Positions 11,291-24,517 of a DNA stretch of 64,000 bases are shown in pieces (the stretch's first letter is position 1; each line of letters begins with the position of its first letter). A program made the translations under genes and the position numbers. The notes below the pieces were generated by a model that was given only the letters and a program-made list of their open reading frames with translations, searched no databases and was not told the origin of the DNA. Origin of the DNA: Nomia melanderi (Eukaryota; Arthropoda; Insecta; Hymenoptera; Halictidae); assembly GCF_051020985.1 (NCBI RefSeq), contig NC_135003.1, positions 6,689,501 to 6,753,500 of the forward strand, in the 5' to 3' direction.

Positions 11291-14200
11291 GACTTCTTGG
11301 CACAAGGTCGAAGATTTCATTTGTCTTTCTGTTGCTTGGAGGCATTACGTGCTGTATTGAAACTGTGTACCTGAAGAAGCTTCGGATTAAAGAGGAAGCT
11401 TTGCAGATTGTGCTTTTATTTTGTTCGAAAGAGTACTAAGAATATTGGAGATGTTGGAGACTGAAGATCGAAGTAACAGATTGCACTCGTTCTTTGTTTT
11501 TGAACGAACTGTGTTTTTATTTTACGGTGATACTGAAGAAGCTTGATGATCTCGTTTCGAAGCCAAGAAATGAACCAAGATAAAGAAAACATTGAAAAAC
11601 GAAGAACACCGAAACGAAAAGCAGAAAAGAATGATCTAAGTCAATCAAACAAATAAAATTGCGAAATAATAAAGCAAAGAGAGAGTATTCTAAGTGGAAC
11701 TATTACTCACATTGGAGATAGAAAGAACAATGAAACGACGAAGAAAGAAAGCATCCAATTTACTCGTACAACAAATTAAAAGAAGAAGATATATCTATAA
11801 AGTGCTAAGAATATTGAATATATTATAAATTTAATTGTAATCCGCGTCGAAGAAGGAAAAATGGGACGTCGTGCAAAAAGGAGGATAACGCAATTCACTG
11901 AATTGCACGTTGAAGGATTAAACTCGGATGAGACGACGGGCAAAAAGAACAATGGAGGATGTTTTAACTTGATTATCGCGCGGATTGAAGAACGGGAAAG
12001 AATGACGTGATAAGCGGACGGTGGACGGTCTAATTTAGTTATCGATCCTGATTTCGAGATCCTTTTTTAGAGAAGCGAGTGGCAGAGCGATCGATTGACA
12101 GCCGAGGCGTGCCCCGAAGACATGGTTGAGGTTCTTTCTCTCTCCGGTTTCTGGGCAGAACGAGGACTGGAGAGGAAACGAAGCGGCGACGCTGTTCCAG
12201 CTTTCGATTTTTAATTATCGCCGCGTTGTTGCGTTCAGCCATGACGACGGGGACAGGTTCGGAGACTGCTCGCTCGCCGGCTAGGTGGGAGGACCTCGGC
12301 GGTATGAAAGTTCCATGATCGGTTGGACGGTGGTGTATTGACGTCGTGTCGAGGCCAGCTGGATTTCCACGATTTTACGAACGGGATCCACCAGAACGTA
12401 AGGGAATAAATAGTTGTTTCTATACTTGTACGCTACTCGCGACGGACCGCTTAAGCGGCACGGCGGCCATATTTTCGGCGCGCGAGCCATGGACTATGTT
12501 CGTGTTCTGCAAACCCGTTTGATCGTTACTTTCGGTGAAATGAAAAAATTGTTTGAGTAGGAATGGAGAACATTGGAACTTGACTTTTGAAGATTGGAAA
12601 ATTCAAAATTGCATGACTGTTTATTGCGATGGGAAAATTTGATTACTGTTTTGCTATGTTGTTTATGAGGAAGTAGCAGAATTTAGAATATTGAGAAGAT
12701 GTTCTTTAAGCTTTAGAATATTCAAGTAATCATCTTATCTTTTTTATTAGTAATAATTGTTTGATTTGTAAGCGTTTCGCGGGATAAAGATCCGATAGAG
12801 AATGAAATGAAACGTTAAAGAATATTGGAAAAGGGCGTCGTTATTCAATTTCACTATTAATTACTTCCATTATTTTCAATTTCAAATACATTTATTGCGA
12901 TTCAATTGCCAGGAAATTAATTCGATCGATTATTCGGCTCCATTGCGAATTGAAACGAAAATTCTCGTTTTATAATTCGCGAAGTTCGCGAGTAAGACGC
13001 GCCGTTTAAGTGGTTCCTCCAGCGTCGAGTGGCTAAAAGAAAATAAGAAAACGCAGAAAAAAATAAAAAGTAAAGCGTAACTCGTTGTTTCAAACATCGA
13101 GTGCTCCCCGGTGGAATCCTTAAACAGTTCGCGCAACGGATGAATTGTTTTTTTCGTTGGTGGACGGGTGGAGGGCAAATTGTTTAAGCGATCCGTTTCC
13201 ATCGTCGAGCAAATCGATGACGGCGCACTTGTACCTGTGTCAAACGCAAAATGTATATCGTTTTTTCTCGACGACACTTGAATGTCGAAGAGTCCGACAG
13301 AACACACTACCCTATAGATCTCGCGCGTCATGTCCTTCCCGCGTTTCAACCCCCTCGCCGCAGAAGCAATCGTGGCAAACATTTTTCCGCGCAAACTGTC
13401 TGTCCGATTCTGTCAAAATTCATCTGTCACTCTATGAAAAAGCAACAAATAAAAATAGAAACGAAATAGAACGAAATATGAACACTGATAAACTCATCGG
13501 GTAAATTGTTTCGATTGACGAATGCCAGGCGAACAAATAGTTTCATTGAAATAGTATTTCGGTTTGTGTAACAGTTACTTGGCAAAACAATTACTCACGG
13601 TATATTCATGTTTCTCTATTAACCACATTCTAGGAGAGAGATACTATACGAGATATTCTTTTTTCAAAAATATTAATGGTATAAAACATCCATCGAGAAA
13701 AACTTTCATTATCCACGAATTTAGGGAACGATCATTTTAAGGGTAATCGTTTCCGTAGTTTTAATTAATGTGCTAAATCAGTGTACAGGGCAAGGAATTT
13801 TATGCAGATTAACGCGAACCAAGGGAATTGAGGCAAATGGAATTTCAGAGGGACCCTTAAGAGCTTACGTTGAATTCGCAATTTTGAAATAACCCGCTCT
13901 CGGACCGGCTTACCGATACACCGAAAATCCGGGCACTCATCAATTTCGCCGTTGAAAACTCCCCGACGGTTCTCGACGGGACGTTTTCGGGAATTTTCCG
14001 TGTCACGCCCCATTATTCGGACCAACAAACCGACATATCGCCCCGAAGTAGAAAAGGGGGAAAGAATGATTAACGTGTCTCGGCGATGGGGTTGACAAAC
14101 TCGACTTCTTTTCACCGCCATTCATCATCGATAGCGTTGCCCTATCACGACAGCGAGTTACATCATCCGCGAGCTCTTTCTCGCGGTACGGCGAACACTG

Positions 14201-14386
14201 ATTCGACGTATCGTTTTCCTTCACATTCGTCTCTTTGTTTTCGCGCGAACGATCGTTTATCAAAGAACCGCGAATTTTATGCGTTCGTTGTGACGTGAAC
14301 GATTTTTATTTGTCTGGAAGAGCTTCGTCTCATATTCATTTATAAAAATTCTTCATTTATTTACGATTGTTTCTGAGATTTTAAAT
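11291..14386. other. Intergenic, no gene recognised
   Basis: Purine-rich sequence (11300-12050) is followed by a CpG-rich patch near 12430-12490 with GGCGGCCATATT, a YY1/Pho-like word, and then AT-rich DNA. Another stop-poor patch lies at 13100-14300. No exon could be assigned. Confidence 0.5.
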
Positions 14387-14634
14387 TCAACGCCTTGTCC
14401 TATGATTTCTTTTACAACTGAGCTTAATGAAACTACTTTATCGTTAACAATTTAGTAGAAAAACGAAAGAACTTGATGTTTATTCTGTGTCTGTGTTTGA
14501 TTTTATCTAAAGATTGAAGATTGATAATAGACGAGTGATATTCATATTAAAAATAAGTAAAAAGGTAACGTTTAGATTTGTTGAATTCGATTGAAAATTT
14601 TCATCTGACACAATATTATAGGAGAAGGGGTTAA
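14387..14634. mobile_element. piggyBac-like MITE (248 bp), same family as 22141
   Basis: The right end, reverse complemented, reads TTAACCCCTTCTCCTATAAT. The left end reads TCAACGCCTTGTCCTATGAT, with the TTAA decayed by one base. The internal left part (ATGATTTCTTT, CTACTTT, TAACAATTTA) aligns with the copy at 22141. Confidence 0.65.
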
Positions 14635-17600
14635 CGTTCGTAAAATTATTATTCAAATTCTTAATGAAATTTGTATTTTATCGAGCATGGAATTTTTATT
14701 CAAATGTTTGTTTCTTTTCTTTCGTTTCTGTGATTTGTTGTATGCTATGAACTCACGGAATTCGCTGTTCAGTGACGAGTAGCAAATGAATATTTTTGTA
14801 ATCGATATTATTCTTGTGTTCGGCCATAATTAAGAAAAACCGTAGGTAGCCAGTGATCGACACCCCGAAAATAGCAGCAGTCGACTCGTCTGTATCGATG
14901 TGACCTTTCGATATTACATTCTAAGGCTCGATCGCACGGTTTAACGGTAAAAATCTCGTCTCTCGCGTATCATTCGTTCTACAATGTACTGTGGAAATGG
15001 GACAAGTTGTATTTCCGAGAATTTCGAAGATAAAAGAGAAGAAAATCAATGAAATCAAAATAGTATCTTATTACTTATTATTCAAATATAAATTCCATTA
15101 GTTATATTCGACAACCTCATTCTAAATATATTACCTGATATCAATTATCCAAACACAACTATCAATTTTCATTAATTTCAAATTTACAATTTTCCATTGA
15201 AATGAAAACCTTAATTATTTATTTTCCATACTTAACTTATCTTTCCTCTCATTAATAATGAATTAATTCATAATAAATGATTAAATATACAAAAAGATAG
15301 ACAAGAAGCTCGAAAACAATATTTCCAACTTTCTAACACTTTGCACTGGCGGAGCCATGTAAAATTTGTCATTACAAACTGTAAAATTTTGTCATTAAAT
15401 ATATTATAACATTATATGTTAATATGCTTTTTCTATTAACACTACTTCGAATTACTGGTGATGTTTGTGACATTTTTTATCATTGCTTTGTCTTCGAAAA
15501 TTCGAAAGATACAGGTCGTTCCAGTTTTACGACCGCACCCCGAGCATTCTCGCGCGCGGAACCGCTTCTCGGCTTCCCCATCGTAGCGAAGTACATAACG
15601 AAATGTAGTCTCCACGAAGTTCCCGAAGTCCGACAGTGGAAATCATCGGACTCGCGAAACAATATCAGAAACGAGTGTGTGGCTTGGGCGCGATGCATAT
15701 CGTCGACGACGATGGCGAGAACCCTCGCAATAAAATCCCTGGTCTGGAGTCGCGGGGGCAATGTCGACGAAAGTACTCGGAAGTACTCGAGCCGGACGAC
15801 ACGACGCGCTATCGATCGCAAACGGAGTTCTCGCATCCGGATCAAACTTTTAACCTTTCGCCACCGGTGAATATTCCGCGCTCCGATATTTATATTTCCA
15901 GAGGAATACCGGGAAATGCTCGAACGTTGCAACGAAGACACGGTACACACACACATTTTATGTCGATCGACGCACGCAAATTACAGCTTGAATATTAAAG
16001 TATGAAGTTGCGTCGATGAGGCGTGTTTGTAATTGAATGTACTAAAAGAAGATGAAATTTCATTAATGTGTAACAGAAAATTTATTTGTTAATTTCTTGT
16101 TAAAGAAATTGTTAAATAAAATTCTTTGAAATTTAACTAAATCTTTAAATACTTCTTTAAGATATTTAAATTATTGATTGAATATAAGATATTTAAATTT
16201 TGTTTTCATTATAGCATTTGAAATTTTATTTAAATGTTTTCTATTACGAACGTTACATGATATAATTTCACAATAATAGTACAAAAGAAACTCTTGCTGT
16301 CAATCCTAATGACACTCGCGTAGCGGTACCATATTTTTCAGACAACAAAAGCGACATTTACAGAAAGGAAACAGATCGACAGCGCATCGTGTCTGTCATA
16401 GTAACAGATAAGAATCGATCACGTTTTCGACTTCGTTTGCTGTCACGCGGTTCTAACGAGAGAGGAAATTCGGAGTACGAGAAAAACGTTCGCGAACTGT
16501 CACTGGATGTTCGAAGAATGTGTCTGAACCGATCGCGTCAGCCGTAGTTTGCATGTCTATCCTCCGCGGGGCACGAAACTTCTGAATCATACTGTTACCT
16601 GTGTGTCTGTGTGTGTGTGTCCTACATCTATATTTTTCTAGACGCGTCTGCGATTCCGCCTCGCGGAACACTGTGTCTTCTGTCTATTTATTATTTCCGC
16701 GCGATCGACCTATCGACGATGTGTCGTGCATTCGGGGCGGGAGGAGGGGGACGTCATGGATTTATAAAAAAAAAATGCGACATGTGAAAATGTTGCACGG
16801 TTCACCTCACGAAATTGTATTCGAATTAGTGCCACGCCATTCGAAGGAAGAACATTATCGAAATATTAAACATGTCGCGGAAATATGAAAATATGAAAAT
16901 ATAAAAGTATGAAATATGAAATGAAAGATTTGTAAGTTTGCAATTTGGAGGTAAAGTTATATTAGGTTTTTTTTTAGAGTGAGGAACTATTATTAAATGT
17001 AACGGTCTAGTTTGGATTAATGCAACGTTATGACGTTCGAAGCACACTAAAGCGAGAAGCGAAGTATTGTGGGAATTGTTCCTCGTTAAGTAGAGCAGCG
17101 ATGAAAGGTATCGGAAGAACAAGAAAACAATATAATTGAGTTGAATATCGTATCGTGGTTTTAGAAAGTTATAAGAGGGTAAAAGGGAATGTAAAAGGGA
17201 ACCATTTTCGGAGAGTAGCGAGCACAGAAAATGGCGGAAGTCACCACCGCGAGGCGCTAATTCGAAGTAGAGTCGTTGCAGAAATTTGTAACAATGTTGC
17301 ATGAGTACTATTTGAAAATGAGAAACTGAACATAATACGAATTTTGATACGTAAATTGTGAAAAGTGAAATATATTTGAAACTGTTTGAAACGGTTTCTA
17401 AGAATTGATTAGAAACCACTGTCGATGCGACTCCTCGCCTCCCCGATAACGTGTGAGTCTCTGTTATGTACGTATAAATATATGAATATAAATATACATT
17501 ATATGATGTAAAAAAAAAATATATATAGGTATATATATATTCGTCACGCGCTGGACGACGCGACGATGTGTATTCACGCCATTAAAGGTTCAATAAATGT

Positions 17601-20600
17601 GTTTAATTAAGAACGTACCGTGCACTTCTTCACCTTCCATTTGCGGTTTTTAATTGCAGCTTAATTAGATACCGGTGCCGGGAGAGAATATTTAGAGAAA
17701 AAAATAATTTTCCGCAAATGTTAAATTATTCTTCGTTGAATTGTTGCGACACCATTATTTTAATTTTCAGTGTTCAGGTAAAACTAATCACCATAAAGGA
17801 AGTTATTTATGCTAGAGTACTTCACATCAAGCACAGTCGAAGTAAGTAGAAACTTTAATGAAGCTTAATGAAGTTCCTAATCTGGGTCAATCATTTATTA
17901 GGCCGCCACTGTTACATCAAATAAATCAATCAAGACTTCAATCGTGTCCCGGCAACTCAGCGAAGAAGTTGCTCTTGCCCCGAGTTTGTGCAAGTTCATT
18001 CGTGAAAGCGTCACTTTACACGAGCGATATTAATTTTCTCTATTCACTAGTAAATTTACGAGAAACAGTCTCCAATTGCAATTAAGTATCCTACAATTAA
18101 AACAACAAAACACTAATTCGAGCGAAACATTAATTGAAATGTTATGCTCCTTTCGAAATTATAATATATTTTCGGTTCATTGATTAAAGTTTATGGGGAG
18201 GAAATCCTTTCATGTTAAAATAATAAATATTTATAGGGAATAAAAAACAGCTAAAAGATAATTTATCAGCCAATAAAACAGCCAATAAGTTGACAATATT
18301 ACATAGTACAGAAAAATATGCTCCATGTTTTGAATATCTTGAAACCTTATCGTTAAAAAATTTCATTGATCCTGCCTGTATATAATTCTATCAAACTTTA
18401 ATATTTTTTATTTTATGAAGTGATTAGAACTATCACTATATAGGTGTCAAAATGACTCATTCCAGATTCCTTCTTTCTGAACACTTCCTAAAGTCAATCA
18501 AAAGAAAAAGAAACAAAAGAGAAACGTCATGCAAATTTGAATAATACAGCATTTGTACAGATTCAAAAATTAATGTTTCCAACATCAAACAAACCAAATT
18601 TTCTAAGATCCGCAACATACAAGAAATTTAAAACATCATTCACTGTGACAAACCTTGGCAATTTCTAGTTTTAATTTCATTACAAAAATTGCTTCGAGTA
18701 ATTTAAGTGCCGATTGCCGAATCAACCTGTTAACAAACTATGGTCAATGGATTCGAAAAATAATTGCTTAGAGAATGCACGTTTAGTCGAGCGGCGCGAG
18801 TTTTCCCGCGCTAGCGTTTGCGATGGCGGACAACAGCCGCGAAAAATAGAATTGAATTAGCTGACTGTAACGCCGCGAGACAATGGGCGCACGCGATCCT
18901 TTGTCACCAGCGCCCGGCAAACTTTCCCTATCTCTTGGGACACATTCACGGACAGGAACGCGGGGGGGAACCGTGGCCTAATTCACGGTACGGCGAAACT
19001 TAATGTCGTTTGTTCAACGAGCGCGGCATTCAGCGCGCGTTATCCCCTGCACGCGCGGGGAAACGGAGGCGTCTTTTCATTCGTTCGCGCCACGCCGCCC
19101 CGCTTTTCATCGTAATACACGTATCGAACACGACCGCCCTGTAAAACCCATCCTACGCCTTTGTCCGCGATTTACGTTAATACTTTCACCGCATTTCTCG
19201 CCGGCGAGTGAGCTTACCGTTTTACCGGGGCGGCGGCACCTGATATTTACCCGCGGCGAGAACGTTTATGGAAATTTACGAGTTTACCGGGGAGTGCCGC
19301 GAAACTGGGGTACCGGGGAACTATACTTTCTGTTTTAACGGTTTCAGCGTTTTAGGTATGATAAGAGACTTTATAGATTGGAATAGAAATGTGGGAAGAT
19401 TTGGTGTTTAATTAGTGAATATTGATCTGTTTAATTTTGTGTTTGGTATATAAGCATTTCTTGCAATAACTTTAGGTAAAAGGATTAGGGCATTAATATA
19501 AATTGTTTTATATAACAAATTTATTAATGTCTTATAGTAGTATTCTTTAGCTTAACAAATTATTATAAAAAGTCTAAACTTTTCTATGGTCTATATTATA
19601 GTATTATTTACTTAGGAAAATTTATAATTCAATAGAAGTTAAGTTAGACAATAGTAAATAATTTAAGAAGATTGAAGAGGAACTGATACGTTTCAAAATC
19701 TATATCGAAAATAATATTCTGTGTCAGAAGAATGATTATTCTCAATCTTCAATCTCTCATGTATTCTCTTCCCTTTGGCTCGAATGGGGTGGTTCCATCT
19801 CTTGTGAATATTTTATGCCTTCCATAGATCTTTAGGTGGACCCGGCAGCGGAGGAAGTTGCTCGAATCTGTTTTTGAACGGTTTAAGGAATACATGCGAA
19901 GTTCGAGGACACGTAACCAGGGGTTGCGTAAATTAAGGGATTGGAATGTAAATGACAGTCCACGAAATACGTCTGTATCGGAAGGTGATTGATTGTGGCA
20001 CGCCTTAGAGATGCCTCGAAGTTTAATGAGGTGCTGCAAAGTATAATTGGATTGGCGGAGCCTTTAATAAATGAGACACGAGGGTTAAAAAGGGGTTGGG
20101 GAACAGTGTTTGACGGTGTTACTCGATTTCAGCGAGCCACTGCGTCCGATCGAGATTATCGAGCATATTTTACGTGAACCTACAGTTGATTAATGGCGAG
20201 ACCAGCTGAAATGAGGCGGAAATGCCAAATGAGATTTCGATCATCGTTTTGCGGCTGTAGTTCTCGTTGGAAACACGAAATCACCAAAATTAGTTGCGTG
20301 TCCTCTTTGTGGGTTAGTGTCCTTTGCTAAGAATAGAGACTTTAGTACCTAATTAAATTGTATTTTGAGTGGTATGGAAAATATCGTTTTGGCAAAGAAG
20401 TTAACACTGCTATAAAAATGATTTTTAAAAATTACCATGTCTGATTGTTGTACAGAAATATTTAGTAATAATAATAGTCTTTCTGTAATAGTTGCTGCGA
20501 CAAAATTAATATTATTTTTTCCTGCGTCATTTCAATACATAAACAATAAATTCCTTTTTAATTTGTACAGATAAATCTTCCTATAGTCGTTACTATGACA

Positions 20601-21337
20601 AAATGAAAATCCTTTTTTTTGTATCACTCCATTATATACACAATAAATGTTTGTTAAATTTGTAAGGTCGGTCGCGATCAGTTTTCATGAGACTGCCTGT
20701 AATTAATGAATCGAAAGGTCCGGAAAGGGTTGAGGGTGGTTCGTATCGTGTTTTATTCACGTGGCCGGGCCACGTCGCCCGTGAACCGTCTTCACGAACA
20801 AAAGGATCACAAACAACAGGGCCGACGTCAGATAAACGACCAAAATTGTCGAGAAATCCTTGAAGCGCGAAACGAATGCCTCGCTCCAGTTCCCAATCAT
20901 CCAGCGGCCGGACAATATTCTCTATTGGGGAAAACAAAATTCTCTTGATCGTGAGGCCGCGGCCGGGACACGGTTCACGGAATAAAATAACAATTAGCAA
21001 GGGACAGATACTTGTCGCTCCGACCGCAGTGCAAGCCGGGCCGAGCCGGTACGCCGTACGATCGATGACGACCCTGTTATGTTCACCATTTTGTTGAATG
21101 GGACCTCTGTCCAATTGATGGATCGGTAATCAATTTGTTTACTCGTTCATCCGGTGTTTGGTTAGGGGACGTTGCAACTCGTGAGTCGTAATGCTCAGGT
21201 ACGAGGAACTATCAAGATCATTCTGTTTAATTGTTTTGGGAAGTTGCTTGTCGCAGTTAGTATTGGATACAAATTTGTTGGAAACTGTTTTATAGTTTGT
21301 GCAATATGTTCTGTAGATTTCGGAGATTTATAAATTA
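14635..21337. other. Intergenic, no gene recognised
   Basis: CpG-rich stop-poor islands at about 15520-15960, 18780-19330 and 20690-21120 alternate with AT-rich DNA. An AATAAA at 17592-17597 follows a TA-rich tract and could end an unseen plus-strand transcript. No protein family is recognisable in any frame. Confidence 0.5.
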
Positions 21338-21573
21338 TTAACCACTTAAGTGCGTTTAACGAGTATACACGTGATCTTAAAGCTTGAAGTGATACTAATT
21401 CTTTATTTTTCAAGATAAACATATAATTCTTCTTTGCTTTGCTTTGGTTTTTTATTAAAATATACCCTAGGTGCATTCGTTCTGTGTTTGACGAGTATCA
21501 CACTTAATTTTTTGGTTTTATTGCACGCAAAATGAGAGGTTTTTCAAACTAAATTCCACAGTTAACAGGTTAA
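21338..21573. mobile_element. Possible piggyBac-like MITE, second family (236 bp)
   Basis: TTAA lies at both ends. The left end is TTAACCACTTAAGTG and the right end, reverse complemented, TTAACCTGTTAACTG. The match is short (12 of 15), but TTAA and the shared arrangement support it. The interior is AT-rich without coding capacity, and it lies about 570 bases from the element at 22141. Confidence 0.45.
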
Positions 21574-22140
21574 TAGTGAAAATAGCGTTTTTTCAATTAT
21601 TTTTTAGAACTTTGTGGAAGAAATTATGTTTTTACAGAATTTAGATTTTTTAATATTTTGTAGACTAAGAATGGTATACTAGTTTAGCAATGTTAAAAAT
21701 TTAGCATTTAGAAATAATATAAAAAGATGAATACTTTATGGTTAACATAATGTTGGCACGTCGCTGATTTACATAAGTAATAACAGTACCTTCTCTCATC
21801 CGCGTTTTAGAATGGCATTTTCCGAGTGAATGGCTTTTTCTCTCGTAAACAGAAATATCTACATTTTTTTCGGCAACGTTATAACGAAAACTTACATATT
21901 TCGACAAATTGTTACAATTTACAATAGAACAAAACTTTCTAAGAATATGCAGGATTATGCAGGTAAATATATTCAAAGAGCAGATGAAAGGAACGTTCAC
22001 TCAACTTATTAATTTCTCCTGCAAATGATTTCAGTGAACGGAACGAAAGTGAAACAGCATGAAATTTTATTACTATTTGGAGTTCATTAATTCTTTGGTA
22101 GATTTATGCACGCTACAAATGCATCGAACTGTGTATTCTG

Positions 22141-22306
22141 TTAACCCCTTGCCCTATGATTTCTTTCTCAACTCTGATCGATACAATTACTTTGTCATTA
22201 ATAATTTATTTATATAATAATTGATTACATAAAAGATATATTTATTTTGAATTCGAATGAATTGTTTTTGAACTGAACGGCACGCTGTTATAAGACAAGG
22301 AGTTAA
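22141..22306. mobile_element. piggyBac-like MITE (166 bp)
   Basis: TTAA flanks both ends. The terminal repeats TTAACCCCTTGCCCTATGAT and TTAACTCCTTGTCTTATAAC match at about 15 of 20 positions. The left 60-70 bases resemble the element at 14387-14634, so both belong to one family. The interior is AT-rich and non-coding. Confidence 0.7.
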
Positions 22307-23897
22307 GTACATCATTCACGAAGCTAATTTATTCGAGTCGATTATGTATTTCTGTACACCGGCCGACAGAATCGTCAATCAGCATGTTCTTCTCCGTTTC
22401 AGAGATTACACCCTGCGAAATATTCATCATTGTTAATGATTCATCTGGAATCCGAAACGATCGGTCAAATCACATAACCAACCTCGTTACCTCTATCTGG
22501 GAAAAATACCCGTGTCGTGACGGACAAAATCGTGTCGATACATTTTCCATGAAGGCGCGCGCCCTGCTTGACACAGTCCCTTGTTAGACTGCGCCGGGAA
22601 TAATGGATAGATCGTTTCCTTCTGCTCATGGGCCACTAGCCATTAAAATCAAAATATCTGATAGCATTTTCGGGGTTTGATTGTACTGAATAATGAGTAA
22701 TGTAAACTTGCACAGTACTCAGCAATAGAAAGAAAAATGAACGAATCATATCTTCTGTATAATCTTTTCAAAATATTTTATACGAATATAATGATAAGCA
22801 AATGAAAAATATTCCCTGCTCTTCTACTTTTTGCTATTACTCCTTAACCAATACTTTCCTACAATTTTTTGAATAGAACTTTTATCGTTGATTTTGCGAT
22901 ACTAAAAAAAACGTGGAATCCTTCGCGAACACGACAAATATAGGGTCAAAGTTTTACAATAACCCACTTCGTACTATAGACATATAAAAAACCTCCAATA
23001 AAAATGAATTCCTCTTACAATTCTCACTGTCCCAATACTAACGCTAAACCAATTCCAAATCTCGTTGAAATCCTCTGTTTCATTACCTTCGGTACCTTTC
23101 ATCAAGCCAACGAGCATTCGTAATGACCAATCCCAAACTTTTAATTAAAAAGCACGCGATTCTGTGCCCGATAAAGTTGGCCGAAATTTCAGGATAATTT
23201 TCCTTCCAGCATGTAGAGGTTGCAAAGGGTAGCCGGAACGCAATTGATGTACAGGTGACCGCTAAGTGTTAATTTGGTCCTTTGGCATGGTCATCTTCGG
23301 GCTCGCGCGCGCGCGCCCGCTGCAGCGCGGAATAGATCGATCTCCGGTAACGATACGGTCTACGTGGCCCTTTAGGAGCTATTATCGCGAACGTGTCTGC
23401 TCGGTTGACCGGCCACGATTCAGTAATACGCCGAGTGTCGGGCTGCGTTCTCCAGATAACGAGGGAGAGATCCGTTGCGTCGCGTCACCTTTCGATCGGC
23501 CAGGTCGCCGCTGCCCTCCGATCATTTCAACTTTGACCTAACCGTCGGTCGCATCACCGTGCGCTTATGAATTTGAATGGGACTGTGGCTTCGCTGGTAT
23601 CGGACGATTGCAGTATTGACGTCGATTATGATTTATTTTCAGCGTGGGACACACAGGGCTGTTACATCGGTAAACAGCGTTACATATTGCCCGTAGTGAA
23701 CGCGAGCCCTGGCGAGACGTGCTCGTGTCAGCAGCGGAACAGCTGAGGTCGCCGAGGAACATTTTTCGTTGTTCTTTAGTGAAACTTGTGAGGAACGTTG
23801 AATAAATATAAATGAATTTTGGGCTTTAGTGGATGGTTTGTATGTTGAATTGTATTTATTATTTAATTCTTTGGGAGCTGGGAGCTTGACGAATAGT

Positions 23898-23932
23898 AAC
23901 AACAACAACAACAACAGCAACAACAACAACAT
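23898..23932. repeat. CAA trinucleotide microsatellite
   Basis: About ten CAA/ACA repeats are interrupted once by CAG. The leucine run in the opposite-strand open frame is only this microsatellite. Confidence 0.9.
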
Positions 23933-24489
23933 GTTCATGATATTTAGAAAAAATGGGACTTTTTTTGTTCTGTTCTATGTGTTTAAGTATTGATAGATTA
24001 TCGATAATTTTTTAATATATTTATTTACTTAGGTACGAAGAAATATGGATTCGAAATATTTTTTTCTGTAGATAGAAGCAGTTAAATTATTCTATCTTTG
24101 TTGCAGTTAAAAGATTTCACTGGATCTAAAAAGCGCGTAACAGTTACGGTAAAATTGCAGCTGAGCCTTGACATTTACACCCCCTTATATACTTTCATCT
24201 TCTCATGTTCGTGATGCTTTCTTTTTTTTTCTACGGTTTAATAAAGATGTCTTATTATTATGCTTCTAATGAATGGTTGTATTTGTCAGTGTTACAGTTT
24301 ACGTAATAGTTGCGGTCGGATTGTGGACGGGAACTTTTGTCCGCGGAACGTACCGGGGGCATAATTAAAAGAGGGCGGGTCATTTATATCACTATTGATC
24401 ACAAGCTGTCTTTGCTCGTCACTATAATTTTATATAGGAATATACAAGGTTTCAGTGAGCGAGAGGCTGCAGTACACGGGGGTCGAATC

Positions 24490-24517
24490 AATATGCACCG
24501 ATGCAACATGCACCGAT
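24490..24517. repeat. Short tandem duplication ATGCACCGATG
   Basis: ATGCACCGATG occurs twice, separated by four bases (CAAC). It is a local duplication with no evident function. Confidence 0.7.

Noticed and set aside
15424..15998. Three overlapping 120-158-codon frames on both strands
   Set aside because: Simultaneous openness in several frames indicates a stop-poor CpG island. None shows a domain or convincing splice sites with coding neighbours.
16826..17419. 197-codon minus-strand open frame with hydrophobic content
   Set aside because: It is the complement of purine- and A-rich plus-strand sequence (repeated GAAATATGAAA words), which produces Phe/Leu/Ile/Tyr-rich frames by composition. 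No receptor or transporter motif is visible.
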